A stretch of DNA of 64,000 nt from Sinonovacula constricta (GCA_007844125.1 CM017559.1:67748705-67812704), one strand, 5' to 3'; positions 1 through 13,258 are shown, counted from the first letter of the stretch. Translations and numbers: made by a program. The notes: a model not told the origin generated them from the letters alone.

Positions 1-3000
1 CAACATTGCCACCAGCCATAACAGTGGGGCGGTCACTCTATTGGGAGGGAGTGTCTGCAAGGGCAGAAATGGTACCATGGATCTTGAGTAGGCCCTTGAG
101 GGACAGGAGGAGGGGCATTATGGGGTACCTTCAACACATCAGGAAATTTGACTCTGGAACAAAAAAGAATTATCAGAATCCAACTTTGTGTCATAAATCA
201 CCTTTTTACAACTATTTTTCGTATATACTTAGAATCAAAAAGTCAATTTTTTACAAGATTGTTACAAGAATACATTCTGTGAATGGCTCTTGTCAGTGTG
301 TAGCTGTGCTTAAAAACCCTGATTTTTTTCCTTTGTTGGCAGTATGGTCTTGGTTAGGTTCTTGATATGACTTGGAGGGCTTGTCACAATTGTACAAGAC
401 AATCTTAGGATAAAGAATTTTTGTTTTTGAAAACACCTACACATTTCTCATTTGGAAGAACCCTAATTCTGTAACTTTTCTATGACTAGGTCCAACAACT
501 AACTTTTTCTTCACAAAAGTCAGTGTATCTTTTTTTAGTATACACTCTTTTAAGATTAAGGTACATGGTTCATACTAATGGATGAAGGAATCCAAACAAA
601 TGAGTGCATAGATTGTGGATTTGTTTAAAGCATTGTTGGATTGTGAATGCATTAAAGGATGAAATAATAAGTAACGATGGCATTTTTTATTTGATAAGAA
701 TGATATTATTTTGTGTTTTGATAGTTTTGTTTTATCATGCATCATTATTTTTAAGGTTATGTGAACATGGTGTCATATATTTTATATGAGAAAATGTCAG
801 TCCATTTTGATGGCATAGAATCGAAATATTTCTGACCTTATTGTACTTAACTGGTTCAAAAAGCTGCTCATTACCAATTTTGAAATTTTGATGCAAACTC
901 TGAACTCCCTTTCAACATAAACACTAAATGTTTTCAGTAATAGTATTTATATATTCTGGTAAAAACTGATAAAGAGTCTATTTATTAATGACAACCAGTT
1001 CTTTTTCATTACATCTAGCCATTTCGTTCATTACAAATTCATTGCCACCTCTCCCTTTTATCATTTCTGAGGCATACGCACTCTTTTGGAAATGATCAGA
1101 GAGAACCTCAAGTTTGGGGCTTTCAGCAATATCTCAAAATTGGATGTGTTGGCAGCATTTTTGTGTCATGGTTTCATCACTGACTTTAATCATCAAAATA
1201 ACCATTAAACCAGTCAGTCATTGTATCATTGTGTTTTGTATTTAGTTTCGAGTAGGTCTGATGTTATAAGACCAAAGGGAAGCCAGATAGTTTAGTATAA
1301 TAGATACGTAAAGAAAAATATTGTCTCAGTTGCTTTTGCAGCATTTTTGTTTTTACCAAAGTATGTTCATTTCTTGCGGGATTAGTCCTATTTGGGTGTA
1401 CATTTCTTTGTTTCTCATATTTTGTCAGATCTTAAGAACCTATATTATATAGTTACCTCATTTTATTGTTAAATTTGTTAAGTTTTTTCACTTCTATATA
1501 ATTCCAGTTTGAAATGGCTACATTTCCATTGCTTAAACACTTAACTTAAAACATGTAATATGGAGATTTTTAGAACTATTTCCAATTGTATGTAATCAAT
1601 TGGAATAGAGTTTGTTTTTTTATTACCAAATTTTTGTGAGCATGCACAAGATCACATTACATAATTGTCACATGACTTGTCACATGACCTGTCACATGAT
1701 TAATATTGTATGTTTAATGGGTCACAACAAACAAATGTTTTGTACATGGAAACACACATATATTTTTACAATGACTTTACATTTTGTGTATTTTGATTGT
1801 CTACAATGTTTACCATGTTAATCATCATTAATTAACACATTTTGAACAGGGATGTTAAAGTTGTATGTACATTTTTGTATCGTCTATACCCATTGATCTT
1901 TCTAATGACATATGTTCACACAAACGTTGTATATATTTTTATTCATTTTTACTTGGAGTTTATCATACAACTGATTAGACAACAACCCTTCATGATGTTG
2001 GATATTACAGTAAATTTAACCCAGTAGTTTCTTTATACATTGTGCTGCTTTCATCTAATTAGTTCAGTGTAATATTCCTTGATAGGCAGAAAAGATTAGC
2101 ATTTGTATTCATAGAGATGTTCAGAGTGTGCATTGTGTTTAAACATTTCTGATTTGGTTCCCTTTCCAGAACCTTTCTTCAAACCTTCAGTTTTTTACAT
2201 TAAACTTATTACTGACTTGTGTAATTTTTATGTTAGTTTAGTGAACTCATACTCTAATCTTATATATTTTTAGATATTGTGTACAGGAATTGTTGGTACA
2301 TCGTCATTAAGATTTGTTTTCTATATTCTATTATGACTACCATGGTGTGACATGTGTTTGTTTATGACACTGTAATACAAGATGAGCCTGGGCTAAACAA
2401 AACACAATCTGATCATGTGCTACATGTGTGGCCAGTCATCATAGTGTATCAGATTGTGGACAGACAGGCCCTGAGCAAGTATCATGGACTGCAACAACAC
2501 AGATGATAAAAAAATGTCAGAAGGTTGTTTTCTTAGCAGCATATATATGATTTGAAATGTAAATGACAATACAGTACAATATTGTTATAGTTTTAATTTT
2601 GCATTCTGATGTTTAGATCAAATGCAAGTTTAGACAGATGGGCAAGAAAATCACTTTACACCTTAATGACACTTGTATTGCACAGGCTTTATTGGGAGTG
2701 TGGCAGTAAGATTGTTAAGATTCTTTTCTAGACTAGAAGGTATATGTTTACAATGTTATTCCATATTTCGTTTGAATGCTTCCTGGTAGAAATATTATTT
2801 GAAAGTATTTTGAAGGAAATACTTTAATATCTTGACAGTCTTAAAAAAGTCTTGTGTATGTCATGTTAGGAAGTAGAAAGGCAGTACCTTTCTCAATACC
2901 CATTGGTCCAGACTCTTGGGTATTGGTGGTCAAAAATGGTAACTAGAGTTCAAGTCATGTTAGCCTTGGTGAAGACAGAGCCTAACTTTGTAATGAAAGC

Positions 3001-3028
3001 TCCAGGTGGGGTTTCTTAATTTTATTTT

Positions 3029-3165
3029 TGGTGTGAAAGCATTTGTGTCTTATTGGTGTGAGAAATTAAAAGCCTTTTTGTCATACTGGTGTGAGATGTT
3101 GGAACCCTTTGTGTCTTACTGGTGTGAGATGTTGGAAGCCTTTGTGTCTTACTGGTGAGATGTGG
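3029..3165. repeat. 33-bp tandem repeat, about 4 units
   Basis: Four imperfect copies of a 33-bp unit containing TTACTGGTGTGAGATG and CCTTTGTGTC. The outer copies are more diverged than the central two and the last is truncated. No coding role is visible. Confidence 0.8.
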
Positions 3166-4487
3166 TGTAAATGTAATAGAACTGTATGCTTGTCTGTATT
3201 GTGAAATCAGACTGATGTATGAATCAACTTGATATAGTGTATTGTAAATGTTGTCTTGCAACTTATTGATTATTGACAGACAAAAGGTATAGTTTTGAGT
3301 CTCTCTCTTTAAATATATAGGTATTATTTGTAAGGAAATAGGCATAGTCCTTTTTTCATCATGAATGTATTGTGTATCATTATTATAGTAGGAACTTGTT
3401 GAAGTTACTATTTATGGTTTAAGCATACTAATCCAGCTCCCGTAATCTACTATAGTCAGGAAACATTGAACTGTTCCATCTGTTAAATCATTAGCTCTTA
3501 TTTTAATCTAAATTTGACTTAAGGGTTATAATAATATTATATTGTACTGTTATTTATGATATATCACATGTTTTATGCAAAATTGAGTACAGTAATTGTC
3601 CATTAACCATCATCAGACCATTGCTCCAATAACAAATAGAGTTGGCAATGCTTGTGTGATTAGCCTAAACAATTGGATAGATAAAACTTGCCTAATAGTT
3701 TAACATAAATTAGGTTACTATGATAGGTAATTCTTTTTTTTATTAGTTAAATAGGTGTTAGGTCCCAACTTATAGTCTTGCTGCCATATCAAGGTGGTGT
3801 CTACTGTTTTGCTCATTAGTCCTTATAAAATATCTATTTAACCTTTGCAATGAGTTAAAGATTACTAGGAATTTAACAGTGTATTGGTAATAGAGGCTAT
3901 ATAAGACATGAAGTTGTCTTCAGCATAAGTGTGCTCAGTGGTTTTGAAAATGTTTCAAACTATACACATGATAGGAATTAGATTTCTAGCTTATGACTTA
4001 TCACAATACTTGCTGTGCAGGTATATTTTGTGGTTATATTAAAAAGAAATAGCTCTTACTTGTTAGGCTGACATTGTAATAATATATGTAGACATATATA
4101 ATATATGTTTAATATGAAAAAATAACTCCAGAAAAAAACTGCAGAAAGCATTGCCAGCTCCAGTTAGATCTCGATCATATATTAGCATCATGTTGTAGAA
4201 ATATCAAAAATGATTATCAGTTAGATATGTGTAAGGTTTATATTATTTGGATGCATAAGACTTTCATTTACTTTCATTAGAGATGAATTGATACTCCTGT
4301 ATTTCAATTATTTTTGTTACAACATAGCACCTCAGGATTCGCTTCGTAGAGGTTGACACAGATATTCAAGTGGAAGTTGATCACTGATTGATTATACCTG
4401 TACAGGTGGTCAGAAGATAGTGACTTTCCTCTGTTTCTTCACCCTTCAAGATATCATGATTAAGCTTTGTGTTAAATGTTGTTGTTC

Positions 4488-4493
4488 AATAAA
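4488..4493 (+). terminator. Polyadenylation signal AATAAA
   Basis: Canonical AATAAA followed 15-45 bases later by GT/T-rich sequence (TGTTGCTTGTTTGTTCTTCC), the arrangement expected for a metazoan cleavage and polyadenylation site. It closes the T-rich 1-4.5 kb stretch, which is why I read that stretch as a possible 3' UTR. Random AATAAA hexamers are common in AT-rich DNA, so confidence is limited. Confidence 0.4.
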
Positions 4494-4952
4494 TGTTCAA
4501 GTGAGCCGTAGTGTTGCTTGTTTGTTCTTCCCATCAGTAATTAGGTGTGTGTACCGTGTTTTACTAGAACAGACAAGAGTATAAGGAAGGTGACATTATG
4601 TCCTCACATTGCATACATAAATAACCAAGAATTAATGGTGTTTAGAAAATTTCTGGTCTTAATTGGTTTGTCGGAATTGCACAAAAATTTTAAATCACTA
4701 TGATTCACATAAATATATTAGGAATGCAAATGCATACAAATCAATTTTGATAAGTTATGATGCCGTAACTTTACATTTATATGAATGTAACAAACATTTT
4801 GAGGTTGGTGGTTTTCAGTCAAAACAGCTCAAAACTATTGTTAAAAAAGTGTATGAATAGAAAGAAATGATTGCAAAATCCAAGTATTGTAAATGACACC
4901 ATATAATATTGAATTAAATACCCCTTGTTTGTGTAACTATTAGTTTATCATC

Positions 4953-5255
4953 CGGTACTATAAACCATCAGGTACTATAAACCATCAGGTACTATAAACC
5001 ATCCGGTACTATAAACCATCCGGTACTATAAACCATCTGGTACTATAAACCATCCGGTACTATAAACCATCCGGTACTATAAACCATTAGGTACTATAAA
5101 CCATATGGTACTATAAACCATCAAGTACTATAAACCATCTGGTATTATAAACCATCCAGTACTATAAACCATCCGGTACTATAAACCATCAGGTACTATA
5201 AACCATCCGGTACTATAAACCATCAGGTACTATAAACCATCAGGTACTATAAACA
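4953..5255. repeat. 17-bp minisatellite, about 18 units
   Basis: Head-to-tail copies of GGTACTATAAACCATCC. Variation is concentrated at the last bases: CATCCGG, CATCAGG, CATCTGG and CATCCAG variants occur, including the CG, TG and CA states of one CpG. The array ends sharply at both edges. Confidence 0.95.
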
Positions 5256-5588
5256 TTACAAATCATTTTAGGCTTGCTTGTCAAAACTATGGGAAAAAAA
5301 GGGAAAGATATTTTCAGATGTGGGAATGATTTGCAGAAGGTCCTTATTCTTTAAGCATTTTCTTTTAAGCACATACAATGAAAAATCATTATAAAAAGCA
5401 ATAGTATTGACTTGCATAACACACGTAAGTTGTGACCATATTTGACCTACAAATTAATATGCTAGACATTATACAATATCTTTAACTGATGCCACACATC
5501 TAGCTTTTTTATTAAGGTTAAACTTTATAAAGTTTTCCTATTGGTCATCCGGGATACATTCAAGCAAGTAAATTTAAACAGTATGGGA
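5256..5588. other. Spacer between two minisatellites
   Basis: AT-rich single-copy-looking sequence. No exon, RNA gene or mobile-element end is recognisable. Confidence 0.5.
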
Positions 5589-7387
5589 CTATGACAGATC
5601 TATGCATGTTTATATGACCGACCTATATATGTATATATGACAGACGTATACATGTATATATATGACAGACGTATACATGTATATATGACAGACCTATACA
5701 TGTGTATATGACCGTCCTATATATATGTTTATGACCGACCTATATATGTGTATATGACAGACGTATACTTGCGTATATGACCGACCTATATATGTGTATA
5801 TGACAGACCTATACATGTATATATGACCGACCTATATATGTGTATATGACAGACGTATACTTGCGTATATGACCGACCTATATATGTGTATATGACAGAC
5901 CTATACATGTATATATGACAGACCTATACATGTGTATATGACCGTCCTATATATATGTTTATGACCGACCTATATATGTGTATATGACCGACCTATACAT
6001 GTGTATATGACCAACCTATATATGTGTATATGTCCAACCTATACATGTGTATATGACCGACCTATACATGTGTGTATGGCAGACCTATACATGTATATAT
6101 AACAGACCTATACATGTGTGTATGACAGACCTATACATGTATATATGACAGACCTATACATGTGTATATGACCGTCCTATATATATGTTTATGACCGACC
6201 TATATATGTGTATATGACCGACCTATACATGTGTATATGACCAACCTATATATGTGTATATGTCCGACCTAAACATGTGTATATGACCGATCTATACATG
6301 TGTATATGACAGACCTATAAATGTGTATATGACAGACCTTTACATGTGTATATAACCGACCTATATATGTGTATATGACCGACGTATACATGCGTATATG
6401 ACCGACCTATACATGTGTGTATGACAGACCTATACATGTATATATGACAGACCTATACATGTATATATGACAGACCTATACATGTGTATATGACCGTCCT
6501 ATATATATGTTTATGACCGACCTATATATGTGTATATGACCGACCTATACATGTATATATGACCAACCTATATATGTGTATATGTCCGACCTAAACATGT
6601 GTATATGACCGACCTATACATGTGTATATGACAGACCTATAAATGTGTATATGACAGACCTTTACATGTGTATATAACCGACCTATATATGTGTATATGA
6701 CCGACGTATACATGCGTATATGACCGACCTATACATGTGTGTATGACAGACCTATACATGTATATATGACAGACCTATACATGTGTATATGACCGTCCTA
6801 TATATATATGTTTATGACCGACCTATATATGTGTATATGACCGACCTATACATGTGTATATGACCAACCTATATATGTGTATATGTCCGACCTAAACATG
6901 TGTATATGACCGACCTATACATGTGTATATGACCCACCTAAACATGTGTATATGACCGACCTAAACATGTGTATATGACCGACCTATACATGTGTATATG
7001 ACCGACCTAAACATGTGTATATGTCCGACCTAAACATGTGTATATGACCGACCTATACATGTGTATATGACCGACCTATATATGTGTATATGACCGACCT
7101 AAACATGTGTATATGACCAACCTGAACATGTGTATATGTCCGACCTAAACATGTGTATATGACCGACCTATATATGTGTATATGACCGACCTATACATGT
7201 GTATATGACCAACCTAAACATGTGTATATGTCCGACCTAAACATGTGTATATGACCGACCTATACATGTGTATATGACAGACCTAAACATGTGTAAGCCT
7301 ATTTATGTGTATATCACAGACGTTCACATGTGTATACGACAAACATTTATATTTGTAAACGACAGACCTTTACATGTATATATGACA
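5589..7387. repeat. 23-24-bp minisatellite with higher-order repeats
   Basis: About 75 units based on TATATGACCGACCTATACAT, alternating purine-pyrimidine over much of the unit (TATACATGTGTATATG). Units with the marker ACCGTCCTATATATATGTTT recur near 5709, 5940, 6170, 6491 and 6791, so blocks of roughly 230-320 bp have been duplicated as cassettes. Units become degenerate after about 7290. CCG/CCA exchanges at the GACCGAC core are frequent. Confidence 0.93.
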
Positions 7388-8249
7388 TATCTTGTAAAGT
7401 TTACCTACCTAGATCACTAAAACGTGAACTAGTTCGACTAATACTTGCTTGTGTTCGTTCAAACTCGTGCGCTGCAATTACGATTTTTCGATGTTTTCGC
7501 CTGTTTTGCTGTAACAATTATTTTGTTTCATTACTTTGTTGTTTTTAATGTTCATATCCATTACCATTTAATTAACACACAAAATAAATATTATGTTTAC
7601 CCTTCGGTCCCTTCGTGAATGATGAGAAGCGTTAAAAATTACGACAATCCAACAGCTGGACCTTCAAATGGTTATTTCTCAGGGCAGATATAACTTAGTC
7701 CAAAAAATTGAATATATTTTTCTGTGAATTATTTTTTTCGCCCTGGTATAATACACAGTGAATATGCCTAAAAATATTAAATGTGAGAATAAACACTAAC
7801 ATAAAATGCTCGTATGTGGCGTATTAAATTTGGAAAAAAAATATACTTTTCTGCCATGGTTTTATTAACTGAAGAACTTAAACTTTCTGGGAGACATTCC
7901 CATAAAATGGTCTCCAGATGAACAGTGAATGTTGTGTCCTGCTACTAAGCATCTCTAAACCCCAATAGCAAGCACAAGCCCCAAAAGTTGGCAACCAGTC
8001 GGAAAGGCTGATAAATGGGTTTTCTAGTGAATCCGTAAATTTGGATTTACTCCATTTTTATATACACATTCACAAGTGATTTTGGATGTTAATGTGTACC
8101 GTTTCAGTCACTATATGATCTGAAATAAATACGATGACACATAAATGTGAAGCAAGAGGGGTTATTGATATTATTTATTGATCTTAATAAATACAATGAC
8201 ATTGGTATAACCAGATAAACAAAAGTATATAAAACCAAATTACATTTTC
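7388..8249. other. Non-coding stretch, CpG density rises
   Basis: No gene recognised. CpG dinucleotides become noticeably more common here than in the flanking window, and this continues to about 12.4 kb. Confidence 0.4.
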
Positions 8250-8890
8250 AAAAAGTACAACTTAAAGAAGTTGGAAACAGTAAATACCTGGGTATTGACA
8301 AAAGTAACCTGTTCTGAACGCATCGTCAATATCTCACAGGCGGCTAATAGTTTCCCATGGTTTCACCAGAAAGAACTTGCGACACTCATTTAGACAAACA
8401 AAAGACAATGCAATAATGCAAGACAATAAAAGTTTTATTCGATCAAACATGGAATACTGCTCATCTGTATGGACTCCTTGTATCTAGCCCCTGACGATGT
8501 GTCTAGAGAAGGTACAACGAAGAGCAGCACATTTTGTATTCCTTGTCTATAACAACAGAACTAGTATAACTGATATGCTTCATGGATATTAATGGGAATC
8601 CAGGGTATCTCACTTGACACTGTTCTATAGGCTTGTTAATCGGTTAGTTGGAATTAACTATACTATATATCTGACTCCACTTAACCTCTCGTTGGGTCCT
8701 GCACGATCTTACTTTGACCATTCTGTACATAACATCAACACATAACCCTAAATACAGTTTCTTACCAAGACATGTATGCTACCACTGTGGTACACAAGTC
8801 TTTGGTATCCTTCAAAAGCGAGCTTTCACAAATGACTTTCTAGGGCTATCCAATGACTACAAAATTCAAGTTTCGCACTCTGGTTCCTCC
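8250..8890 (+). pseudogene. Degenerate non-LTR (LINE) reverse transcriptase, C-terminal part
   Basis: Reading across several frame changes gives the typical order of the C-terminal end of a LINE ORF2. A KYLGI-type block lies at 8261-8299. A block resembling the conserved helix after the polymerase core (ERIVNISQAANSF) starts at 8316. MEYCSSVW lies near 8449-8472 and LEKVQRRAAHFV at 8503-8538, followed by TSITDML and a terminal KYSFLPR-like block near 8750. In jockey/CR1/RTE-like elements the order KYLG, EYxSxVW, LExVQRRAA is characteristic of this region. There are internal stops and at least three frameshifts, no intact ORF and no recognisable 3' tail, so this is a dead, 5'-truncated copy. 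The clade cannot be assigned by eye. Confidence 0.75.
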
Positions 8891-10375
8891 AGGGAAACTG
8901 AAGTGGTCTTGCTTAGATGAATCGGAACGAATAAGAGACATTAATAATAAATAGTACAAAAGAACAAGCGATAAAGTCCAAGAATTCCAACTAGAAGGAC
9001 CTATCTACTGTTTGGAATACCTTATATATTAACTTACAAGGGAGACAATTTCCATTTATTAAAGTACCCTATTGGCTCTAAATTTTTCTTATCATACTTT
9101 GCTTATTTTGTCCTGCAATGATAGTTCTAACAGTATCGTATTTATTGTCTTTCATGTGTAATATACCGGTGGAATCTTCGCCTGACAAGGTTGGCATATT
9201 TATAGCGGGTCATATAACATTGAAGCCACTTGGTAGAAGATTAAATCTGGAAGTTGTCCGACTGAATCTCGTATGTTACTTAACACAAATATCATAAAGA
9301 TAATAGAAGCACATATGGAAATCAATTTGAATGAACCTATGTTGATAACTGATCCAACCAATTCCTTAATATGTCTTATTGGGTATCAATATAGGGATTA
9401 ACGCAGTTCCATAACAAACTGGTCAGTGTGTCAAGGAAAACATTTTTTATGTCTAACGTATATATTAAATTAATAAATAAATATATAAATATAACATACA
9501 AATTATCAAAAGGGTACATTATGTTTTTAAAGTAAGGGGCGATACTCTCATCCACATGTTATTTAAGCTTATTTAAGTTATCGTTCGTTTTGGACTTCTG
9601 GCGAAGAACTCGTGTACGGTATGTAACGCGATTCAAAAACAACAGGCTGAAGTAAACTTTCTTGTTATTAAATAAAATAACATCGGCCTCAACATTTCAT
9701 GAATGATTTTAATAGTATTTCACCGAAACATTGTTTACTTTTTTCTCATCAACTTGCAAAATTATAAATATGTCCGTACGAATGCCGGGGGTAAAAGCCC
9801 CATGTGTATTGACAATTATGTTCATACCACTTTGCGAATGATTTCTCCTATTTACATCTTTAAACGCTATTTTTATTTCAAGCTCTAAACGAAGTGCTTC
9901 TTATCATAATTACTATTTCAAATGAAGTATTTAATGGTACAGGTATCTTGTATAGGTATTGCAGTAGTTAATAAAAAAAAAAATAAATAAAAATAAAAAC
10001 AAAAACAAAACAACAACAACAAACAAACACAACAAACAAAAAACAAAACAAACACATAACGTTTGAATAACGGTATGTGTCTTTTTTTACCAAGCAGCAG
10101 TATCTGGCCTGACATAGTACGTACGCCTATGACTCCTTCGGATTTGGTTCATTTAAGTGAAAATCCGAAAGTTTGCTTACATGAAATACACGTAACATTA
10201 TCTGATCCCTGTTTGCGGTATTTGTGTATTATTTCTGCAGAATACTTAATTCTAAGTTAATACGATTTTAAAAACGATCTCGATTGTATGGCATTACAAA
10301 TCGTTAAAAAACACTCTCGAAATGTTCATTCTTATCAAATCTATAAATAAGCACGATTGGAATTTCTGCTAAAAT
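8891..10375. other. Non-coding stretch
   Basis: No exon or mobile-element end recognised. It holds an A-rich low-complexity run (annotated separately) and short open frames without family resemblance. Confidence 0.4.
9970..10057. repeat. A-rich low-complexity tract (AAAC/AAT-type)
   Basis: Nearly T-free run of A with scattered C, in AAAC, AAC and AAAT steps. It could be the decayed A-rich tail of a retroelement inserted in plus orientation, but no body is recognised upstream. Confidence 0.8.
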
Positions 10376-10665
10376 AGATAACGACGTCACAGCGGATGAT
10401 TCAGATGATAATATACATGTAATGTGGTCTCAAATATATGTGGTCACATAGTTGTCTTAGTTTAAAAATAGCTAACTATGCAGCGTGGCTCAGATAGGTA
10501 ATACACGTTTGCAATAGCAATTGTAGTGTTACGCTTCATTTTTGGCAAACGTGTAGGACATCAATAAACACTCTTTGTGGGATTTTTTTAGGTAACAATA
10601 TTTTTATAATAAAAAACATCGACCCAAACTGCCGGTTACCACCTTGCACTTTGAGGGGCGTATGG
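10376..10665. repeat. Dispersed repeat, copy 1 of a pair
   Basis: Colinear with 37858-38145. Shared blocks include GATAACGACGTCACAG/GATATCAACGCCAGAG, TTAAAAATAGCTAACTATGC/TTAAAAATAGTTATCTCTGC followed by AGCGTGGCTCRGATA, and at the end CAAACTGCCGGTTACCACCT/CAAACTGTCCGATACCACCT. The spacing between blocks is also kept. This indicates an interspersed element of unknown class about 270-290 bp long; no terminal repeats seen. Confidence 0.65.
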
Positions 10666-11459
10666 TTAAAACTGATGGATTCCACTGTTTCTGTTTCATT
10701 TACTAGGGATGGGGATTAGCTGACCAATTGCAGTGCAGCAAGTCTAGGTGCATCAATTGCGACTAAGTGTCCTATGATCTCTCCCCCAGGACACTCCTAT
10801 ACAAGTATACAATTAACAAATTAAGTGTTTTACGACCCTTGCTGTGATGTCACATCATGGTGTTATCGAGGTGAGGGTTTTGTGGGGTGGGGGTGTCACT
10901 AACCCTCAAATACGTTTAATGTACGTAACAATACAAGCAGTTAACATATAATAAATATGGTGGAAGAAAAAACAACACTTTTGTTTTTAATTTGCGTAAC
11001 AATTCTCGAAATATGTGTGATAGCGTGAGTTGAGACCTGAAAACTTTACTCTTTACGCCGTTTTAGGCCTATTCAAAACATCATCACAGTTTACTATCTC
11101 CATGTCAGAAGGCATGTGCCTTTCGAGTCACAGTAACCTCTGCCACCAAAAATTGGATTGCCGAACTAAATTAGAAATCTTATTGTGACTTATATTTAAA
11201 TGGTATACCATTATAGTTTTTTTCTAAAGATAACGTCTAAGGAATGATGACATTTTAATATAAAATGTATTTAAACGTATGAAGCATTTTACATTGACGC
11301 TGATGTCGATGTAGAAAAGCATTGAGACGTGCTTTTCAAGACGCCAGTTGTTACCGCAGGCATAGCAAACGTAGCCTAACTGGTGTGTGGAGTGTGTCCA
11401 CTTTATAAACGTCATCATCCTCTTTCGCTTTGGAAGAAATATATATGCATTGGACATTA
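10666..11459. other. Non-coding stretch
   Basis: Nothing recognisable. A G-rich run lies near 10870-10895. Confidence 0.4.
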
Positions 11460-11985
11460 CTTTTCAACAACCCCGCCCTCTACCGCCGGGGTAACACCAG
11501 GGCATTAGGACAACACCTTATTTCAACCTGGTATTAGCAACCACGTCTTAGCAACCTGGGTGCACGTGTCAAGCTTGATTAATTAATTCTACAGCATGAG
11601 TCGACAACAAATGACGCACTCTCGCTCCTCCCTTGTAACAAATTCATTCATTTTTTGTTTTACACGACAGTACTCGATTTGCGATTCGCTTGCATTTATA
11701 ACACAATTTACTTATGTACACTCTACGTAATTATAAATAACTTTCTTTTTCAACGCTTGGTTGTTGGGTGAATGCGAAACTATCCCATGCTACTTTTTAC
11801 TACAGCCCCACCCCCTCCCGACCTAGCAATACGGGAATCCTCGGCTCTTTTCGTAGGTATGAAAGAGCAACTTTCAGTTTGTAGGAAGTAAGCGGTGCCT
11901 AGAAGGAAACGTGCTCTATGTAGAATGGATTCTAGTATTGACAAGTGTTTTCCCTTTTAAGTGACATGGATGTACATTTTTCGTA
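11460..11985 (+). promoter_or_regulatory. CpG-richer upstream region, candidate promoter and 5' UTR
   Basis: This stretch precedes the candidate first coding exon and has many more CpG sites than the sequence downstream of 12.4 kb. It contains TATAAATA at 11732-11739 and several C-rich tracts. In invertebrates with mosaic methylation, promoters keep CpG while methylated gene bodies lose it, which fits the position. No experimentally defined start can be read from sequence, and the TATA-like motif may be chance in AT-rich DNA. Confidence 0.3.
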
Positions 11986-12044
11986 ATGGAGAGGAAAAAA
12001 GAACCGATAGACTCGAAATACGAGATAGGAGAGGACCTCGGAAA
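11986..12044 (+). CDS. Candidate first coding exon of a protein kinase
   Basis: ATG at 11986 is the first start after an in-frame TGA at 11962-11964. The frame reads 19 complete codons (59 bases) to a consensus donor, AA|GTAAGT, at 12045-12050, leaving phase 2. The peptide ends SKYEIGEDLG, with the next codon AA-N probably Lys or Asn. YxIGxxLGxG is the entry into the glycine-rich ATP-binding loop of Ser/Thr kinases, especially the CaMK/DAPK/MLCK-like branch, where the loop continues GxFxxV. Splitting that loop at this point would put the second glycine motif in exon 2. I could not find exon 2 or catalytic HRD or DFG exons downstream, so family and intactness are open. Seen: start, upstream stop, donor, motif. 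Inferred: kinase identity. Confidence 0.5.
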
Positions 12045-13020
12045 GTAAGTGGTGACATTCTATTTTTGTTGTCATTGATTCGTTCTTCATAAAGATTTAC
12101 CAACAAGTCTGAATAAAAGAAATCCTTATATTTATTTCATTTATCGTGTAATTGCAAATAAGTTTCTCCAGTTTGACGACTACCTGTTTATGCATATTTA
12201 TTTGTAGTTTTCATTGTGTTTCCATTATTTCCCCCATGTCGGTTTGTATTGATCGGAAACTGCATCCTGAATCGAGACGATTCGAGTGTTGACACTCTTT
12301 TTAAGTGGATCGTTATGTGTAGTTTTCACAGAGTTGATGACAGCCTGCGTTGCTGACAGCCTGCGTTTGTGTGAATTACAACTTTTGTAAAAAAATAAAT
12401 AAAAAGCATGACTGATTTCACAATCCCCCATCAACAAACAAGATAATTTTACCTACAAATTAAAAAAAATGACAACTAATCTTTAATAATAAAGGCAATG
12501 CTTTTAATACCAATGAGTTAAATATTTCAGGAGAGCAGAAGAAGGAAAGCATTTTACACAACATATAGTTTGCTTCAATACTTATTTGAATGCATTTATG
12601 GGAACTTAGCAAAACTTCAGGATATTAGATTGACCATTGGATTCTTTTGTAATTTAAGCTAAATAATCTTCATACTCAACACTACATTATAAGTTTTCTG
12701 AAATGATGATATTCTTACAATTTTATTTTGTTATACTTTATTGTGCCAACAAAATTTGATTTAGAAAAAGTGTTGACATACTGTTGAGTTTTCACAAGAG
12801 TAAATTTTATTGTTCAAAATACACAAGCTAAATTCTGTGAGTAAATTTTGTTGGCTCAGTAAAATGCTCTCTGTATATTTGCACATCTGTGTGTGGTGTT
12901 ATGTGAATCATTCTGCAGTTCTAAGCAATGAGAAGTAGGGAGCTAGGCAGAGTGGAGCAAAGAGCATGCACAGGTAGATTACTGCCAGTGAGCTAACTCT
13001 TAGCAAGCCAAGTATCACAA

Positions 13021-13105
13021 GGTCAGGCATAGGCAAACATTGTAGATCCAGGACAGCAAACTTCCACTGGAAACTGTATGATCAGGGTCTTCACTACCTG
13101 GCTGA
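13021..13105. repeat. Hairpin repeat (palindromic MITE-like), full copy
   Basis: Left arm GGCAAACATTGTAGATCC and right arm GATCAGGGTCTTCACTACCT are imperfect inverted copies around a spacer with TTCCACTGGAAACTGT. Member of the dispersed palindrome family whose arms approximate GGCAAATAGTGTAGATC and its complement. Confidence 0.6.
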
Positions 13106-13173
13106 TAAATTATTAAGACTCATTAAAAATGTGTTGTTACCTGGTTAAGTAGAAAACTAAGACTGTTAGTAAG

Positions 13174-13174
<1 letters not shown>

Positions 13175-13255
<81 letters not shown>
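13175..13255. repeat. (TA)n microsatellite, about 40 units
   Basis: An uninterrupted TA run of about 81 bases. It is self-complementary and able to extrude as a cruciform. Its exact length may be unreliable in an assembly. Confidence 0.98.

Positions 13256-13258
<3 letters not shown>

Larger units (their letters stand above)
1..4515 (+). other. Possible terminal exon and long 3' UTR of an upstream gene
   Basis: T-rich, CpG-poor sequence with no convincing long coding frame. The first 91 bases contain one short open frame (from base 2, stop TAG at 89-91) that could be the C-terminal end of a coding exon entering from the left, but 29 residues are too few to identify a family. On the opposite strand the same stretch has a good acceptor-like polypyrimidine-AG near base 54, so the coding strand is ambiguous. 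From 92 on, stop codons are frequent in all frames and the stretch ends in a canonical polyadenylation signal near 4488. A long plus-strand 3' UTR is the simplest reading; plain intergenic DNA is the alternative. Confidence 0.25.

Noticed and set aside
6..365. 119-codon open frame at the left edge
   Set aside because: The composition after about codon 40 is that of translated AT-rich non-coding DNA and no domain is recognisable. Another frame and the opposite strand are equally plausible at the edge.
4953..5255. Regular short repeats resembling a CRISPR array
   Set aside because: Units are directly adjacent with no unique spacers, no cas genes are present and the DNA is eukaryotic. The same applies to all other arrays.
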